From contig JBITNC010000001.1 of the NCBI GenBank assembly GCA_050084985.1, positions 209,126,001 through 209,190,000 on the forward strand: a stretch of DNA of 64,000 nt, given 5' to 3'. A program made the translations under genes and the position numbers. This DNA comes from Nageia nagi (taxonomy: Eukaryota > Pinophyta). The notes beneath the pieces are model-generated. The model saw nothing but the letters and a program-made list of their open reading frames with translations. It made no database searches and was not told where the DNA came from. Positions 1 through 13,229 of the stretch are shown here, one piece after another. Each line of letters starts with the position of its first letter. Positions within the stretch are counted from its first letter, which is position 1.

Positions 1-914
1 TTTGATAGATGCTCTAATATTTTCATTCAAACCCTCCATGAACATAGCTATTCTTCTAGCTTTTAATAGATTTGAAACCATAATAGAAACATTCATAAAT
101 TCATCTACATATTCTTCAACTATACCTTTCCATTGGATCTTGGTGAGCTCATGGAAGTAACTTTCTTCAGTCTTCTTTTCAAAATGTTCCAGCAACCTTT
201 GGCAAAATTCATCAAAAGTTGAGATCTAGTCATGCCCCAACATTTTCAATCCATGGTACCACCACTCATAGGCTTTTCCCTTCAGGGAGAGTGTGACAAA
301 ATGTATGGCCTCATCTTCTACTATGGAATTGAAAGATAGGTACATTTGGTGCTGGTGAATCCATCCTCTTACCAAGATCCCCACACCTCCATCAAATTTC
401 TCCAATTAGATCTTCTATAATGGCTCCTTAAAGATAGGGGGCATCCTCCTTGTCCTCCCTCCAATTGTCCATGAAATTCTTGGAAAGATATGATGTTTCT
501 ATACTCTACTAGTTTGTCCATGTACTCATCGAACAATTGGTCGAGCCTCTCTTGATGTCTCTGATAGATCTCCTCTGGATCTTCCTCTTTTATAAAAAGA
601 GGCTTAGGTGGAATAGGTATAGACTTCTAGTAATAAGATCTAGCCCTAGATGAGCTCTCTCCTTGGCTATTTCTATTCTCCTAGCTAGGTGGTGGAGTCT
701 AGTTCTCTCTTTGGGATGTGAGTATCTATAATTACTCCATCATCTTCCTTAATGTGTCTAGGATGGCTATGTTGGAATTGGCCATGTTCCCTTGTCTAGC
801 TTCCTCCCACTCTTCAAATCCCTCCAAATCTATTACATCTTTCTCCTCTAAGCTCAGTTGGTAATTAGGATCACTTCTTCCTCTCAAGTAGTAATTATGG
901 ATCTTAGGTGGCAT
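1..914 (-). pseudogene. gag: gag N-terminal part of E1 (decayed)
   Basis: Reading starts at the ATG at 912-914 (MPPKIHNYYLRGR...) and stays open for 60 codons. The reading is then broken by several stops, while the nucleotide match to E2 gag (59990-60885) continues to the window edge. Gag is the structural protein that packages element RNA into virus-like particles. The start codon is intact here but lost in E2. The fragment corresponds to the N-terminal region and the first half of the retrotransposon gag domain; the zinc knuckle would lie outside the window. The most common lesions are CAA/CAG to stop and TGG to TAG. Confidence 0.8.
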
Positions 915-942
915 GAGCTAATATAGGTTGGTAAGAAAACTA

Positions 943-954
943 GCTCTGATAGCA
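943..954 (-). other. Primer binding site of E1 (tRNA-iMet type)
   Basis: Read on the minus strand, TGCTATCAGAGC follows the LTR after one base. It differs by one base from TGGTATCAGAGC, the complement of the plant initiator tRNA-Met 3' end. Confidence 0.8.
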
Positions 955-955
955 C

Positions 956-2059
956 TGTAATATCCCAAAAACTCACAAAATGTATTTTTTGTTAAAGTGT
1001 AATATTCCAAGTTGAAATATCACTACTTAGGAATTTATATATTTTTTTATATTTTTCTAACTAGCTCAATTCAAATAAAATCTACAAATTGAACAAGAAA
1101 TAGAGCTAGAAATGAATTTTATTCTTTAAGAGTTGGGACATCCCAAATGGATAAGTACAATACTCAAGGAAAAATACCCAAATGCTTAATAAGGGGGATG
1201 TTTGCCCTCACAAGGCAAATTTGGATGATCTGGCCCTGCAAGTTCTTCAATATCATCTCCCTAATGCTAGATGAGCCTCCTCACATTGATTTGGTTGGTT
1301 TGGATCTAGGATGTGCATCCTCACACTAATTTGGTAGGTTAGATCTAGATATAGAATATGGCTACATTGGTTGGATCTAGATCTATCCCACTGGTTGGAT
1401 CTGGATCAAGGATGGAATAGTTCCACCACATTGGCTCGAACTATTCTAGAAACTCCACCTTACTGGCTTGAGCTACTCTAGCAACTCCACCTCATTGGCT
1501 CGAGCTATTATCCTAGCTTAGGTAAGAACTCCTCCACACTGGCTTGAGCTCTCCCACTAAGCTAGCTAGAAAGCTAAAACTCCACTAGCTGCTAACCCCT
1601 AGAAAGAGATAAACTCTGATGATCTTCAAGCATCCCCATAATGATGCATCCCATCTCCTCTTATAACAAGATCTCTCATACCTTGGAATCACCCATAGTG
1701 CAACATCCCTCTTCTAGTGTCTTGGGATGACAAATTAAATCATCTAGGGACCCAAGAAGCCCAACATCCCACAATGGTTGCCTAGAGATGCCAAATTACA
1801 AGATCAATGGCTCATAAATGCAATGTCCCATTATGAGAGACTAATATTGCATTAATTACAAATAATTAAGTTAGATTAATTAAATAAAATCCAAGGGTGA
1901 GTACCTCAAGGGTCTCTTTAGCCTTGGTTATAGAAATAAATGCAAAATATTAATAAAATACTCCTAAATTAATTTATTTTTGGTTTCTCCTCCTTTGCCA
2001 TGAATGTCACACTCCAAGAGGAGAGAAAGTGAATGTTTTACAAATTTGGGGACATTACA
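956..2059 (-). repeat. 5' LTR of E1
   Basis: This 1104-bp LTR has TG...CA ends on the minus strand (TGTAATGTCCCC at 2059 inward, ending ATATTACA at 956). It matches both LTRs of E2. It contains the family's short imperfect repeats of a GCCAGTGaGGTGGA-like motif (about 1370-1560) and a weakened TATA box (TTATAAGAGG on the minus strand, near 1658-1667). Confidence 0.9.
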
Positions 2060-2064
2060 TCAGT

Positions 2065-3330
2065 GAGATAGTCTACTATGACTTATCCTTTGATTAATTT
2101 ATGATTTATGAAGAGTAAGTCAAATTTAATTAAATGCATGATCCATTTATATGTTCTTACTTTTTTATAAGTTTTATTCATCATATATTTCAAAGGATCT
2201 ACTTTAGCAATTACATATGTGGTATGCTTTAGCATGTAATGTCTTAACTTTTTGGTTACAAATACCATTGCTAAAGACAACTTTTCTAGATATACATATT
2301 TAATATCATAGCTAAACAAAGTTAAACTAGGATAATATATTGCTTGTTCTTTACTATTTTCATTCTTTTGGGCAAGCATAGTTCCTAAGACCATTTTTGT
2401 AGTAGATATATACAAAAAGAATGGTTTTCCAAGCTTAGGTGGTACTAGAATAGGTGGTGAAAGAAGATAGTAGTTAGTAGTTTATTTTGTCAAATGCTTC
2501 TTGTTGTTCATTACCCTTATGAAAGGTAATACCCTTCATTAAAATTTTATTGAAAGGTTTACATTTATCTAATAATTGAGAAATGAAATATCTTATGGCC
2601 TGTAACTTACCTTGTAAACTTTGAAATTATTTTATATTTAAAGGAGGTGACATATTTGTTATTACTTTTATTTTGTTAGGGTCTACTTCAATCCCTCACC
2701 TAGAAATAATGAAACCTAGTAATTTCTTAGAAGTTACCCTAAAAACATATTTATTTGGGTTCAATTGATGTTCTAGTAAATTATCAAATATTTTAATGAG
2801 CACTTTAGGATGATCTCATATTTTTGATTTAGCTAGTACATCATCTACATAATCCTCTATGATATCATGCATGTAATCATGGTTCTTTGATAGGTAGATC
2901 CAACATTTTTTAATCCAAAAGGAAATACTTTGTAACAAAATGTTCCACATGGTGTGGTGAATATGGTTTTATGTTGGTCTTCTAATGTACCTTAATTTGG
3001 TTATATCCTAAAAACCCATCCATAAGTGACAACATTTCATGTCTTATGATAGAATCAACCAAGATATCTACATTGGTAGGGGAAAGTCATCCTTAGGGAA
3101 TGCTTTGTTTAGGTCTCTAAAACCTATGAATATTCAAAACTTCCCAATGGATTTCTTAACTAGTACCATATTAGAAATCCAATCAGAATAATTAATTAGA
3201 TGAATAAACTTGGCTTCCAAAATATTTTTCAACTCTTCTTTTACCATCAATAAAATTATAGTATGTATTTTTCATAGCTTTTATTTTACAAGTTTTGCAC
3301 CTTATTTTACACCATGATTATGCATTACTA
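2065..3330 (-). pseudogene. pol: D reverse transcriptase and start of RNase H (decayed)
   Basis: Read on the minus strand, the RT palm sequence around LVDSI..HEMLSLMDGF is visible near 3060-3000, and the catalytic motif YVDDVLAKS near 2850-2825. The RT connection/RNase H part follows at 2415-2083: YISTTKMVLGTMLAQKNE, then DPLKYMMNKTYKK. The same blocks occur in order in B (46150-47160). RT copies the element RNA and RNase H removes the RNA strand. Several frameshifts and stops break the frame. Sequence after about residue LIKG is replaced by E1, so the second RNase H and integrase are absent from this window. Confidence 0.82.
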
Positions 3331-4990
3331 AATTAGGATTCAGTCCAAGCATATCACCATATGACAATGTAGATATTTCCTATTTTTCCTTAGGTATTAT
3401 AATGAACTTTTTTCTTTCATCTTTAGTAAAGGATTTTTCTAATTGAATTATTTTATGGCTATTTGGTTCAATACGTAAATTAATTTGAATGGTTTTTTCA
3501 TTTAACATATGAGATCCTTCCTTCAATTGGTTGGATATTGAAATCCAATTATTATCATTTGCATTATATTCTTCATCCTCAAATTTATATTGATCTTCCA
3601 AATCAATATTAATATTGAAGTTTGCAATTTGTAAGATTGTATCTATATATTTGAAATCCTAGATTATAGGTTATTCAAGAATCAATGTAAAATCTATAAT
3701 TTTTTCATCTACCAAAAAGTATTAAGAAGAGCTACTTGAATTTTCTAAACCTATTATCTCAAACTCATCAAACTCATCACTTCTAGACCAATCAAAGTTC
3801 ATTTTACACATTAGATTATCATATATTTATATGATTTCTACCATATTAACTATCATATTAGAAAATAACCCTCATAAGGATAGCATTTAAAACTCTATAT
3901 CATCTTTATTTATCACCCATTTAGATACTTTAGACAAATTTTCATATGTTATGGGCTCTAGTTCTAACTCAGTTATCTTGAAATTGGATACTCCTTGATT
4001 TTGTTTTATAACTTAATCATGTATTATCATTAGGTAATTGATAATTAATATCAATGGTGTACCTAGGTCATTGTTTGTATTTTCTTAAACCTTGTCCTTT
4101 CCATTGACACCTATCAAAGTATATTTGGATGAATGATCTTACTTGTAGTGATAATTATTCTACTAAATCATAAAAAATATCTTTGTTAGACAAAGGTAAA
4201 GGGAGAATAGGTGGTTCTATTAGATCATGATATACAAAAAGTGTTTGATTAGGTAACTACCTTAATGGTATAAATTATCCTACTACACTAGGAGATTATT
4301 TAGGTCTTCCTATTTCTTTAGTTGTAGGAATTTTAAATATAATATCATCAATGGCAAACTTTTATATTCCATAATTAGTTAACCTTATAGTCACAAGATA
4401 GATATTATATAGTTTATATTTTATTGTACTATCATTATCTAATGAATTTATGGGATAAGATGCTTTTGATGATGAAACTTTGTTTACTTCATCCAGCTCT
4501 CATGCTCTTTCTTCCCATGTTTGCTTTTCTAGGATTATTGGTTTTATTTTTAGTAATAAATCCTCATTAATATTTGGTGTATGAGGTATTTTAGGATAAA
4601 TGGAATCTTTCCCTTTTAAATAATTTATAGAAACACCATTTTTATCAATATCTATTATAACACCTTTTAAAGAACTATAGGCAATGTAAAATAATGAGTA
4701 GAAGGTAAAGTGGTTTCTATTAAAAGATGTGTATAATTGTAATGGAAGTATGGATTTTTATCTCTAAGTACACAATGTACCACCCCATAATGAGTGTATT
4801 TTAAGTATTTATTATATGTTTATGGGACACATTACATGTCTCTAATCCAAGGTGTTCCTAAGAGGAACTTGTATTGCATTATGTCTCCTTTAATAACTTC
4901 TAATAATATTTGTATTATTTTAGAGCCCATAATAATAAGCAAAGAGATAGATCCCATTGCTGAGAATAAAGCATCATTGAAAGATATTAA
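3331..4990 (-). pseudogene. D protease-RT linker (decayed)
   Basis: This stretch joins the protease to RT in D. A short open piece (3601-3380) reads EEYNANDNNWISISNQLKEG and then a leucine- and lysine-rich tail. It matches B at 45660-45830 (NDNSWIPVPNQLEQGSHML). The rest is low in identifiable motifs and has many stops. As in B (44300-45900), the linker is long, about 550 codons. Its function in Tat elements is not known to me. Confidence 0.7.
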
Positions 4991-5278
4991 CTATAAGGAG
5001 GGTACACATATATATGAAAAAGGGAGATTCAAGTTCTTATAGGCCATTGTAAAAATAGTATTTATTATGGAATCTTCATCTATTAATATCCTCTTAAAAG
5101 CCCTCCCATATATCTTGGTTATAGTATGTAATGGAGGATCTTGACCTTGTGAATGATATGATTGGATAACTTCATGATCATGGAAGGAAATAGTGTGTTT
5201 TTGGATTATCCTAATATTTCTCATAAAATACATAAAGCTTTCAAGATCATTGATATCCAACTTGATTATTTGCAACAA
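4991..5278 (-). pseudogene. D aspartic protease (fragment)
   Basis: Ninety-five codons are open. The active-site region reads RILIDEDSIINTIF, followed by KNLNLPF, matching the A and B proteases (RILIDEGSDVN... and RILIDEVLAIN...). A retrotransposon protease cleaves the Gag-Pol polyprotein. The usual D-T/S-G triad is D-E-D here, so the glycine is lost. The frame differs from that of D gag, showing a frameshift between the two. Confidence 0.78.
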
Positions 5279-5652
5279 CTAATTCATAACTTCCCTATGA
5301 TTCTTGGATTATTGTAGTAACTCAAATAAGAACATATTTACTTATGAGTTTTCTCAATTGGTGTTGTAAATATCCTTGTATTGAAACCTTAGAAGGTTGA
5401 GGCATAGGTATATTTGGTGGTGTAATACCATCATTTATTTGATTATTAAGAATACCAGCTTGCCTTCCTAGGGCCTTTTAGGCTCTTATGGTTATGATTA
5501 CCATAGCAAAAAAAGTAGAATAATATTTAAATCATTTATGCATTACTTGAATTTTTGTGTGTATGTGATGCTATGGTATTTTTTTGATGTTGAGAAAGCA
5601 AATTATGATATATCTCTAGATTTTGATTAGGAATAGTTAATGGGTTATCTAC

Positions 5653-7830
5653 CTATAATCTTCCTTGATCAATCAAATCTTGAACCTTATAATGTAGTGT
5701 TCTATATTTTTCTATAGTATGACCTTTTTGATGATGGTAATGAAAGTAATCATTCTCATTATACCATTTAATATCTCTTACATCTGGTCTTTTAGGTGGT
5801 ATTTTAGGTAATGTAATCATTTGATGGTCTATTAGTTTTTTCAAAATATCAAAAAGAGATTCACTCAAAGGAGTAAATTTTCTAGGTGGTGGCCTAGGTT
5901 TTCTTCCTTCATTTTATGGAGTAGGTGTATTTTGTATAGAGTTTGGTTCTCCATATTTAATATAAGTAATTTTATAAATAGGCATTAGTTTTGCTTATTG
6001 TTCTACCTTATTTCTATTTCTAACATAAGGTTCTTTCTTTTTACCTTTTAATTTTCTATCTTGGATTTTAACCTTTTTGATTACAATAGCTTGAGATATT
6101 GTTTCCTCAAATATCTTATGTTTTTGAATCAATAAGGTACTAGAAATATGTATTAGACAAATTTGATTAAACATCTTCACTAGTTCTTTCTATGGTAGAG
6201 TATTAGGCATGCTTGTCAAAATCACCCTCCATCTAAAAAAATGAAGCCTATAACCATCTCATCTTAAAACTGTTGTAATCTTGTGAGATCAATTATAGAG
6301 GTTTTATATTTAATATTTACCCTAAAGTATTCTAAGAATAAATTAGCCAATTATGCATATGTCATGATGCTATGTTCAATTAAGTTATTATACCAATCCA
6401 TTGCTTATCCAACAAGTGTCATAGGAAAGATATGTAACATCAAAGCATAATTGTTAAAAATAACATAGCTTGAATATTTAAAACATATTATATTTTCTTT
6501 AGAATCTTCTTATCCTTTGAAATATTTGATTTTTATAATTTCAAATTTAAAAGGGATATCTATCTTAAGAACACTTAGATCTATGGGCTCATTACAAATT
6601 GTTTTGTAGGATATTTTATGCTTATTATGTTGGCATAACATCCTTTCAATCTCTATTAACCTCTCATCAAAGTCATTAGTTGATTAAGTATGTGTGATAG
6701 GATATTTATCATCCCTATTACCTTCTCTTTGTTCATGTACTAAAAATGATTGGTAACTTCTTTCAGAGGATGTTTTATCTCCATAACAATTTTCATTATA
6801 TGGTGTAGTAGATGGAGGAGGTTGATATGGAGGCAATTGTTGTTGCCCTTATTTATATAAAGGTGTAAGAGCATGATGTTTTTGAACCTCATGTATAGAC
6901 TAAGGTAAAGGGGAATTTAGAGGTTGTTGTTACTCATGTAATACTTCCTATTTTCTAGTAAATGAAGGTTTTGATTTTCATAATTTTTGTACCCTTGAGG
7001 AGATAAGGATCTTCCTCTGGATGGAAACTTCCTATTATCCACTATTTTTTGACTAAATTTATTCCTATGTTGAGTTTGAACCCATTATTTATTAGGTTGG
7101 CATAGGGGTGTTTTACTTTGATATGTATGAAATATAGGTTATGTTTGCAAACATGGATTTTTTCTTGATCTTCTAGATTGATTTAGTTTCTATATATCTT
7201 GATTATATAGAACAATTTGTTGTTTGGTCTAAAATTGTTTCTAATTTTGATTTTATCTAGACACATATGATGGTATCTCTTCTACCTTATACCTTAAATG
7301 ATCAAGATTTCTCCTATGTCTTTATTTGGGAATCCTATGACTAGTCCTTTGAAAAGTATATGGAATACTAGGATTCACATAACTCATAATAGAAGAAGCA
7401 TAACTAGTCCTAGGGGTAGGTGTGTTTGTTTTCAAAATGTAATAAGCATCATTATACACTCTAGCATGGATTCTTGATTTAAGTATTGGAGTAGATGTCT
7501 CAAAATTCTATCATAAAATTCATTCATCCTTCTAGAGATGGTTGAAGGGGTATAATCATTGAGTCTTATATAGGATTTGACAAGATGCCCATCTAGTAGA
7601 TAAGTTGGAACATGATCATACTTCATTTTAAAAGGACCCTTTTGTAAAATGGCATAAGTTGAATGCATTTGTGATGGAGTAATAGTCCTTAAAATAACTT
7701 TTTCCTCATTACCTATTGGTGTTTCTTTTGCTAGATACTTTAAATATAATGGGAGACTATGAGCATGAGAAGAGCAAGGAATTCTTAATTACATTAAATA
7801 TTGTTTTACTTCACTTAAAGTATCCTTAAT
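5653..7830 (-). pseudogene. gag: D gag with its own N-terminal extension (decayed)
   Basis: The zinc-knuckle region at 5653-5868 reads YHHQKGHTIEK, with the flanking cysteines lost. The gag helix region (IFEETISQAIVIKKVKIQDRKLK) lies at 5995-6180. Upstream, in the same frame, is a block at 7432-7668 (STYAILQKGPFKMKYDHVP...) that I do not see in A or B gag. Gag proper should bind RNA and assemble particles. The stretch 6200-7430 can be followed only in pieces because of stops. The extension differs from those of A and B although gag cores and pol are clearly related. Confidence 0.7.
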
Positions 7831-8559
7831 TTTGCAAGGAGTTTCTCTCCTTAATATTTATTTGATAGACCTATGAGACCTATAACTAAGTTGTCTTTCT
7901 TGGTACATTTTTTTATAAGGCTCTTATTGTTGACAAGCCATTTGAGAATGAGTATTAACCATTCTTTTTTGGTTTTTAAGACCTTGTAATTTTTAGTTTT
8001 GTTTTTTGCTAAATAAAAAATTAAAAAAACAACATATCTCAATCATAGCAATTATATTTTTATTTTTGATTTATATTATCATGAAAATAAATGAATGCAA
8101 AAATAGCCTATTTATAAACTTACCTTTTTGGTACAATTATCTTATCTAATTTTATTGAAAAAATGATTTAATTTTTCTTTAATGAGTGATATGGATCATT
8201 AATTTTATTTTTATTAATTTTCCTAGATTATTTTTTCTAGTTAGGTGTTTAAACAAGGGTAGGCTAGAATCCTATAGGTAATCTATGGGAAAGTATTAGC
8301 TTGGTACCTAAGGTGGTACCCTTAGTAAAATAAGGCTTAAGTAATGCTATTAAAGACTATCTTGATAGTGTAATCCAAGCATAGCATCCTTATTTATAGT
8401 TTCCTAGTGGAAAGTGATGACTTTTTCCCTAGAACCTAATATTCATCTTTAGGTTTGGCTTTATAGCTTATCATGCAATTGGTGGGTATACAAAGAATGT
8501 AGAATCAATGGTTGGTCATCACCTCCAAGTTATTGATGTTCAGTTTTAAAAATATATTA

Positions 8560-8561
<2 letters not shown>

Positions 8562-8600
<39 letters not shown>
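8562..8600. repeat. (AT)n microsatellite
   Basis: Uninterrupted AT dinucleotide run in the D leader. Similar runs occur at about 10215-10233, 19008-19031, 23590-23618, 25757-25780 and 50886-50928, several of them in Tat leaders or 3' regions. Confidence 0.95.
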
Positions 8601-8604
<4 letters not shown>

Positions 8605-8826
8605 GAACTTATGATAACTACACCCCAACCCAACATACATATACTTTGATTATATTTTATTTAATATAAAAAATAGTGTTTCAATTAATAAGGCTTAATC
8701 TAACCCATGAGATTCATTACCACTTTTAGTTTGATTCTTTAGCCAAATATAATGAGATTCATTTACTCCTTTTGAGTGTGAAAGTAATTATGTGAAGTTA
8801 ATTTACCAATTTTTTACTAATCACAT

Positions 8827-8831
8827 CTACC
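8827..8831. repeat. Left target site duplication of A (CTACC)
   Basis: CTACC directly precedes the left LTR of A; the same five bases directly follow the right LTR at 20208-20212. Confidence 0.88.
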
Positions 8832-9671
8832 TATTCTAGTGAAAATAGAGCTGGAATGTAGAATAACATAAAATATAATTATTCTTAGATTTTCACTGAA
8901 CCCTAAATTATGTAAAATAGGTAGAAATGTGATAATTGTAAATTGATATTGATTTTCAACTCAAAATACAATTTGCCTTTGGAAGGGACTTTTACAAATG
9001 ACATTTGCCAAAATGAGAGTATTAGATCTTCATTGTTTTTGATTTGCTTGCTTCTCTCCTTAATATGGACAACCTATAAATCCTACACACATGCAAAAGA
9101 CAATAACATTAAAGCATCTATGTATGACATGTATTAAATTAAAGCTAGCATAAAATAATAAAAGTTATGAGCTCACAAGATTTTGGTAGCATTACCCTAC
9201 TTCCAAAAATGGGCTCCTATTGCTTTGTATTGGCTTGTATTTATGGATTTTTGGGTGAGATTTTCCAAGGCTGGTAAGGGGAAGTGAAAAGCCACCATAG
9301 GTCATAACTGACCCCCTCTATCCACATCATCTTGGAAGAATGAGATGTTACAACTTTTTTTTATAATTTTTGGTTTATGCTCAGCTGTTACAGAGTCACC
9401 AATGATTACTAGGCAGACACCGGTGATCATCTTAAAATGCTGGTGATTGTTTTGGGTCGTTGGGGACTAGTTTTTGGTTCTTATAACAATATTAAAGTGA
9501 TCGCCAAATAGCCAATTTTTATTGAAAAAGGGCCATGTGACCACTCATTTTGCATGTAATCGATGAGAGCTATCCAATAATATGGTTTTTAAACCTATTC
9601 TATATTGTCACAAAGAGTTATGATTATTCCAATGTTTACTAGTTAAAAAGGGACATTTTTAGGTGTGTATA
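8832..9671 (-). repeat. 3' LTR of A
   Basis: 840 bp, nearly colinear with 19368-20207. The terminal TG is TA here (start TATTCTAG against TGTTACAG), and the other end is GTGTATA against GTCTACA. A 64-codon ORF inside it (8943-9137) recurs in the other LTR and is not considered a gene. Confidence 0.92.
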
Positions 9672-9685
9672 TTTTGCCCCTTTTT
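9672..9685 (-). other. Polypurine tract of A
   Basis: On the minus strand AAAAAGGGGCAAAA abuts the 3' LTR. B has the same tract at 53672-53686 next to its 3' LTR, within a shared context (TTGATAATTCAAAAA). It primes plus-strand DNA synthesis. Confidence 0.88.
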
Positions 9686-10312
9686 GAATTATCAATCAAA
9701 AATGCAATTGATGATTTCAAAAATATAGAATGAGAAGCTTTATTTCTTGATTTCTTATTGTTGCTTTTTTATGATATAAGTTTTGACTCAATTTCTTAGA
9801 TGAATCAAAATTTTGATTTATCAAATTATGATAAAATGTGTTTTCTTTTAACATTTGATGTAGTTTTGAAAACAAATTTGAATATACTTCAGAAGTGACT
9901 ATTTTCAGTATGACGATGTGTTGAGCTTGTGTGACAATTGCATGACATTTCTATTATGTCATTTTGCATGTCTAAGCACACATGTACCGTATAATTTTTC
10001 TTTAGTATATGAGTGTTGATGGTGTTGTCCTTTGTCCTAATAATGGGGTTTCAAGATGATCTCCTGTAATAATGATACATCACATTTTATCTCCTTTGAT
10101 ATTTGTAAATGTTAATGATATTTTTTTAAAAAATATCATCAAAATCTTTTTTCATATAAAGCTTAAGATCTTTTAGTAGGATATAATTATAGCTTCTCTG
10201 AATCAAAACTTGTTATTTATATATATATATATATTTCATCATCAAGTGTTTTCATGAGGATAGTCCTTGCCATGAAAAAATATGATCTTTTAACTTTTGC
10301 AATTGATACATT

Positions 10313-10600
10313 CTGAAAATGATATTGTAATACATCAAAACTACATTTGTGTCAATCTCCATACTATGTGCTACTTATGGTAGTTGCATGACAAGACTCT
10401 AGTTTGTCTCTGCATACCGAAGTGAGTATGTGATGGTAATCTTACTTGATGTATGCAATTTTGAGATAGTGATGTTGTATATCAAAAATTCACTTGTGTT
10501 TATATCCATACTATGTGTTGTTTATGGTAGTTGCATGACAAGACTCTAGTTTGTCTTCGTATGGCGAAGCGAGTATGTGATAGGAAGCTTGTTTTGTATA
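10313..10600. repeat. Two-copy tandem repeat, 147-bp period, in A
   Basis: ATACTATGTG starts at 10361 and again at 10508. Both are followed by GGTAGTTGCATGACAAGACT, TAGTTTGTCT and GAGTATGTGAT. The second copy retains CpGs (TTCGTATGGCGAAGCGAG) that are partly decayed in the first. Confidence 0.85.
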
Positions 10601-12399
10601 TACAAGTCATCTTTCATTTTTCTCTACTTTTGACCCAACAGAATGGGTTTCGTGATGATATTTTGCATTAGTATTTTAGAATCATATTGAGCACAAATAT
10701 CTTATTTTAGGTTATAAGTAATTTTAATTACCTTAACCGTGAGTAGACATATAACTTTTGATTTTGTAATTAACAATGTTTTGCACTTAATTTAGGAACA
10801 TTTTAAGAGAGATGTAGCCATGATATTGCTATGTGATCACGGGCTTACTTTGATTGTGGTGCTTTTCTTAGCATTATGGCCCCTTTTGAACTGACTAATG
10901 ATGTCAATGATGATGATGATAGACTATTCAAAAAACTAATGCATATTAGCTAGTGAACAAGTAAGCTAAATGTATGAATGATTCTAACCTTATTGTTTCA
11001 ATCATTTATAGGTGAACATAAGGTTTGATTTTAGGTCCTGGGAAATCGTATTTACCCCAATTATCCAAGTATGATTTAATGAGCTTTGAAATTGAAGTAT
11101 TTTGAACACACATTGGTTGTACACCAAATAGGTACTAAAGGCTTGTTTCCATATATCATTACATGGGTGTCTTGTGTTACCCTGAGGAAATGTATGGAGC
11201 CAAGTTAGGTATATGAAATGAAGTCCCCTTTGTGTGCAATGATTTGAATTTTGATTATTATGTTATTACTCTAGAATAATAGGTTTTACAAAAATCATTG
11301 GAATCATGCTTTTTGATGACTAGGGTTTCTTGAATACATATAACAATAAGTGATAACTAAACATGCATAACATGACATATGATTTGAACTAGCAAGTTAG
11401 TGATTCATTGTAAGATCATAAACAATAAATGGTGCTTGTCATATCAAGGATTCATGATGAAATTGTTTATGATTGAGTTTGCATGTTTATTTGGTTATAT
11501 TCTTCATGTTTTGACTTATTCCCATGAGTACATATATGTGATGTATGAATATGACGAATGGTTGACACTTGTGTATAATCACATACAATTTTTTCATAAA
11601 TGTAAATGCATATGTGATACATGATGTGGTGAGCAAACATAGTCATGTATCTTAAGAAGATACAAACAAACTAATATGTTATCATTGTAGAATTATACAA
11701 ATACCACTAGACTCATAAGTAGGTGATAATATACTTGAGGTTAGTAAGTGGTTAAGTCAAGACTCATACACTTGAGTTTATCAACATATGTATAAATATT
11801 TTAAATATTGATTTTGTTGGTTGATGGTAGAGGTAAATGATTTGCTTTGGGTCATGGACAATCATAGTTGCCCCAAATTATGATCAAACATAAACTTTTT
11901 GAACTTTTGCAATCAAAGTATTTTGAAAATAAGTTCTACATTTTACTAAGTACTCATGCTTGTCTAGAAATGCTATTGAATAGAACACTTTATTCCATAG
12001 GCTCTATGTCATTAGCATGTATGTGACGTGGAGTCCTTTCAAAGTAGATAAAATTTTAATGTTTGATAATTATACTATTTGTCCCAACAGAATGGGTTTC
12101 ATTATCATTTCTTGCAAAAATCATTATCAAAGATTTTAGGATGGAATTGTTTATAATTTGATATCATCAAAGATTCATGATGAGGAATATGACGATAACA
12201 ATTATCCCATTAAATACGTATGGGATTATTATTGTATTTTTATTTTTTAAATGTTGATTTTGATATTATTAAATATCTTCAAATTTAAGGATAATGATTT
12301 GAAAAATTACAGTATTAGATTGTATCATTTACCAAACTTGGCTACTAATACTTTTTATTTTATGATAGCATGTACAAAGGATATGGAACAAGATGTAAC

Positions 12400-12840
12400 A
12401 CACATTCAATTTATGGTTAGATGATAATGAATGGAAAGGGAAGAAGAACATCAATTTCCAATTCAAAGGGAAGAGCAATTTCTTACTCTCGATCCCAAGG
12501 AATGATGGAAGCTTTCTAATGATGTTCTAGGGAGTTGAAATGGATGGGATATGATAGGAAAAGAACATTGAATTTCAATTTAATGGGGAGAATAATTTCT
12601 TATTCTTGATCCCAAAGAATAATGGAAGCTATAAAATTTAACAATGTTCTAGGGTTGACTTTTATCAATCTACTAAGGGCAATTTCTTGCTTAAACTTAT
12701 AGATAAGAATAGAAGCAAAAGCTTTTAACAACAACAATGTTGACTCCCATATTAATGGGGAGAGAAATTACTTGCTATTTTTCTCAAATAATATGGAAGC
12801 ACCTCCAATTTAATAATCGATAAAGATGGATTAGGAAATA
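12400..12840 (-). repeat. Threefold repeat in the 3' region of A
   Basis: Units contain, on the minus strand, CTTCCAT..TTCTTTGGGATCAAGA, then TAAGAAATT, CTCCCC and ATTCAATGTTCTTTTCC. Three or four imperfect units of about 115-150 bp occur. Recognisably the same unit is repeated in F (24840-25260) and, more diverged, in B (51360-51760). Confidence 0.78.
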
Positions 12841-13229
12841 TATGGATGTTGGATAATAAAATATGAAAGTTGGTATAGTATAACATGTATGGGGGGATGG
12901 TGGATGTTAATATGAAAATAGTATAACAAATGAATGGACATAGGATGTATTGAGTATTTAGAGAGATAGACTAATCAACTCATTAAGGCATTGATAAATA
13001 TAAGTGTAATATTAATTACTATGTAATAATAAATAGTATGGGATGGAGGCATGGGAGGATAAAGAAATGTAATGATCATAATATTCAAGTTGACCATATT
13101 AAACAATCACCATTAGATTTTTCCTTCTTTAGATGATATAAAATAAAGTCATAATGTTCTCAAAATTATCATAGACTCATGTGTGTGTAATGAGGTTTAT
13201 TTCCATCTCTAGACAATCTCAAACTAAAT

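Larger units (their letters stand above)
1..2059 (-). mobile_element. E1: partial LTR retrotransposon, E family (chromovirus-like)
   Basis: The 5' LTR, primer site and first part of gag lie on the minus strand; the rest is beyond the left edge. The LTR, primer site and gag all match the complete plus-strand copy E2 at 58867-63491. The insertion edge at 2059/2060 is sharp: minus-strand pol of the Tat element D starts immediately at 2060. The expected 5-bp target duplication would be TCAGT (2060-2064), but its partner is off-window. E1 is therefore younger than D. Confidence 0.88.
7831..8831 (-). other. D gag start region and leader, part 1
   Basis: This is mostly non-coding 5' leader of D, up to the A insertion. 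It holds a small ORF (8042-7851) with no recognisable domain and an (AT)n run at about 8562-8600. Leader motifs around 8690-8820 (ATTCATTTACTCCTT, GTGTGAAAGTAATT) recur in the other part of the D leader (20560-20590) and in the A and B leaders. Confidence 0.65.

Noticed and set aside
8943-9137. 64-codon ORF, repeated at 19479-19673
   Set aside because: It lies inside the two LTRs of A and is open by chance in both copies; no domain or coding signal.
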